Origin: Helichrysum umbraculigerum
Lineage: Eukaryota; Streptophyta; Magnoliopsida; Asterales; Asteraceae
Length of the DNA: 64,000 nt
NCBI GenBank assembly: GCA_949592205.1
Contig: CATIUR010000005.1
Span: 134,127,277 to 134,191,276, forward strand
Reading direction: 5' to 3'
Shown: in pieces, positions 62,630 to 64,000 of the stretch
How the letters are laid out: every line of letters starts with the position of its first letter
How positions within the stretch are numbered: the first letter of the stretch is position 1
Notes under the pieces: model-generated
Seen by the model: only the letters and a program-made list of their open reading frames with translations
The model's database searches: none
What the model was told of the DNA's origin: nothing
Position numbers and translations under genes: made by a program

Positions 62630-62817
62630 TACTGGAAAACATACCAGTACGCATTTATGAACCGGAGAATGACCGGTATCATTTTGAATTAACCGGAGAA
62701 CGTACCGGTAACATTTTGAGATACTGGAAAACGTACCAGTATGGTCTTAAACCGGAGAATGACCGGTGGATTAACTGGAGAACGACCGGTACTATGACTT
62801 GCTGGACAACGGCCAGC
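62630..62817 (+). repeat. Array of seven short hairpins (ACCGG/CCGGT type)
   Basis: Inverted pairs at 62630-62649, 62661-62677, 62692-62709, 62721-62742, 62751-62767, 62774-62790 and 62801-62817, loops of 7-8 bases rich in A. Stems vary together: ACCGG/CCGGT, ACTGG/CCAGT, GCTGG/CCAGC. One pair keeps a G-T wobble. Confidence 0.75.
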
Positions 62818-62851
62818 GGTATTACAAACCGGAGAACGACTGATAGACTTT

Positions 62852-63100
62852 GGAAATGTTGATCCTTAGTTGGATCAGCCTGCGTTTCCTACGATAACGA
62901 TTTTGGGGAATGTTATTTTTTTTAAATAGCCTATGTTTCTTGCTATTACTTATTTGGGAAATGTTAACTCTTGATTGAATTAACATGTGTTTCCTACGAT
63001 AACTATTTTGGGAAATGTTATTTTTACTAAATAACATGTGTTTCCTATTAACCATTACTTTAGAAAATATTTCTCTTAATTGATAAACTTGTGTTTTCTA
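62852..63100 (+). repeat. Array of five hairpin units (GGAAATGTT...TTTCC type)
   Basis: Units at about 62852-62889, 62906-62939, 62957-62994, 63011-63045 and 63062-63100. The outer stem is GGAAA/TTTCC or AGAAAA/TTTTCT. Inner stems differ but remain paired: GTTGATCC/GGATCAGC, GTTATTT/AAATAGC, ATGTTAA/TTAACAT, ATGTTATTT/AAATAACAT. Confidence 0.7.
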
Positions 63101-63335
63101 CAAAGCAAACAACTAAACCATGTTAGGGACAGACATCCCACTTAAGTTGTAATTTGAGTAGACATCTCAACTAAACTGTATTTTGGGTGATATCCCAACG
63201 AAATTTTACTTTCGGATGACAATTCAACAAAACGAAATTTATTGAACCATAACACCGTCACCGAGATGTCGTGGAGAATGATGACTCAACTTTTAGAAGT
63301 TGACTCACGTAAACTAGAATGACAAACACGCTATA

Positions 63336-63480
63336 GAACTAACCGATGGTAAGTTGATCGAATCAGGAGGAATAGTACCGGGATGCATCCTAGCGTTTGG
63401 GGATCGTCTCTTCGATATAGACTTGCTATCGGTAGAGTTGGGGAGTTTTGACATCATAGTCGTTAGGGATTGTGTTTGTC
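63336..63480 (+). pseudogene. GyD protease-region fragment
   Basis: The frame reads ELTDGKLIESGG...VELGSFDIIVVRDC, matching the ELANGKLIE...VEIGSFDIIVGMDW segment after the protease active site of GyA and GyC. The active site itself is not found. Confidence 0.8.
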
Positions 63481-63625
63481 GAGAATTTGAGATAAGATTG
63501 TATGTTTTTATAAGTTGGTACGAGTACCTCTACTCACTATCTATTATCTCTAATGAAGATAGGAGATATACATTTTGCATTTGACAATTACTGCAACAGG
63601 CTGTGAACATTGGTCTCAATATTAG

Positions 63626-63800
63626 TACCGCCTACTATTCACAAAACTAACGGCCAAAACAAACGAATGATACAAACGATTGAGGACTCGTTGTGAGCCT
63701 GTGTAATTAATTATGGAGGAAATTGGGATGTTCATCTCCCACTAACCAAATCCTACTACAACAATAATTACCACCCTAGGGTACAAATGACGCCATTAAG
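63626..63800 (+). pseudogene. GyD integrase fragment
   Basis: Broken frame resembling TAYHPQTDGQSERTIQTLED through the LPL...YNN.YH segment of gypsy integrase, with stops. It lies only 150 bp from the protease fragment, so RT and RNase H are deleted. The bases to 64000 are similarly decayed. Confidence 0.7.
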
Positions 63801-64000
63801 GCACTATACGAAATAAAATACCGATTACCACTCTATGGGATAGAGTGGGTGATAGACAACTTTGAACACCACATTGACAACCTTGCACTTCCTCCAAAAC
63901 TTAACTCATTGATTTCAGTTAGCACTAACGCATGTTGCTCATTCCTCAATACCACTTTCACTGATTTGATATCAAGTGCAGAATAGGGATGACCTATCTA

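Overview
This is plant nuclear DNA, most likely from an Asteraceae (daisy family) genome. The evidence is indirect: every coding region belongs to a Ty3/gypsy chromovirus or a Ty1/copia retrotransposon, every primer binding site (PBS) starts TGGTATCAGA as expected for initiator Met tRNA, and the style of the gag and accessory proteins recalls Asteraceae elements. I see no host gene, rRNA or tRNA. The whole window reads as one nest of transposons. Element names below are local labels, and LTR identities were judged by eye.

Layout. GyA is a + strand Tekay-like gypsy element (26279-30732, resuming at 56116-57570) and is the deepest host seen. GyB is a - strand element with a 2.5-kb LTR pair (1-962 partial; 23764-26278) and an almost non-coding interior (963-4584 and 23027-23763), inserted just upstream of the GyA gag. 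GyC (4590-23021, - strand) sits inside GyB. It is a tandem LTR-interior-LTR-interior-LTR array with a period of 8002 bp, flanked by one GCGAG target-site duplication. CoA (30733-42469, +) is a Sirevirus-like copia element inserted in the GyA 3' LTR; its 3' end is fused by deletion to an older copia remnant, CoC (42470-42601 and 55134-56115). CoB (42602-55128, -) is an apparently intact 12.5-kb copia element inserted in CoC with target-site duplication ATAAG. At the right, LTR-like sequence X (57571-59271) interrupts the GyA LTR. GyD (59272 to beyond 64000, +) interrupts X, and a Stowaway-like MITE (61474-61723) lies in GyD.

How the parts work. Each autonomous-looking element encodes Gag (capsid with zinc knuckles), protease, integrase, reverse transcriptase and RNase H. 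The gypsy integrases end in a chromodomain-like tail. CoA and CoB also carry a large third ORF (aORF) after pol. It is not envelope-like: I see no signal peptide or membrane segment. It has a conserved N-terminal domain, a coiled coil and a C-terminal domain. In CoB the segment ahead of the aORF copies the plan of the LTR promoter: motif array, TATA box, leader with the same motif array, ATG. This suggests a second transcription unit.

Strongest unexplained signals: (1) the aORF module and its LTR-like control region; (2) an intron-like donor/acceptor pair with a covarying hairpin, conserved inside the LTRs of four gypsy families; (3) the mosaic central LTR of GyC, which records an unequal crossover; (4) family-specific GC-rich palindrome arrays in several LTRs; (5) hairpin arrays with compensatory changes at 62630-63100.
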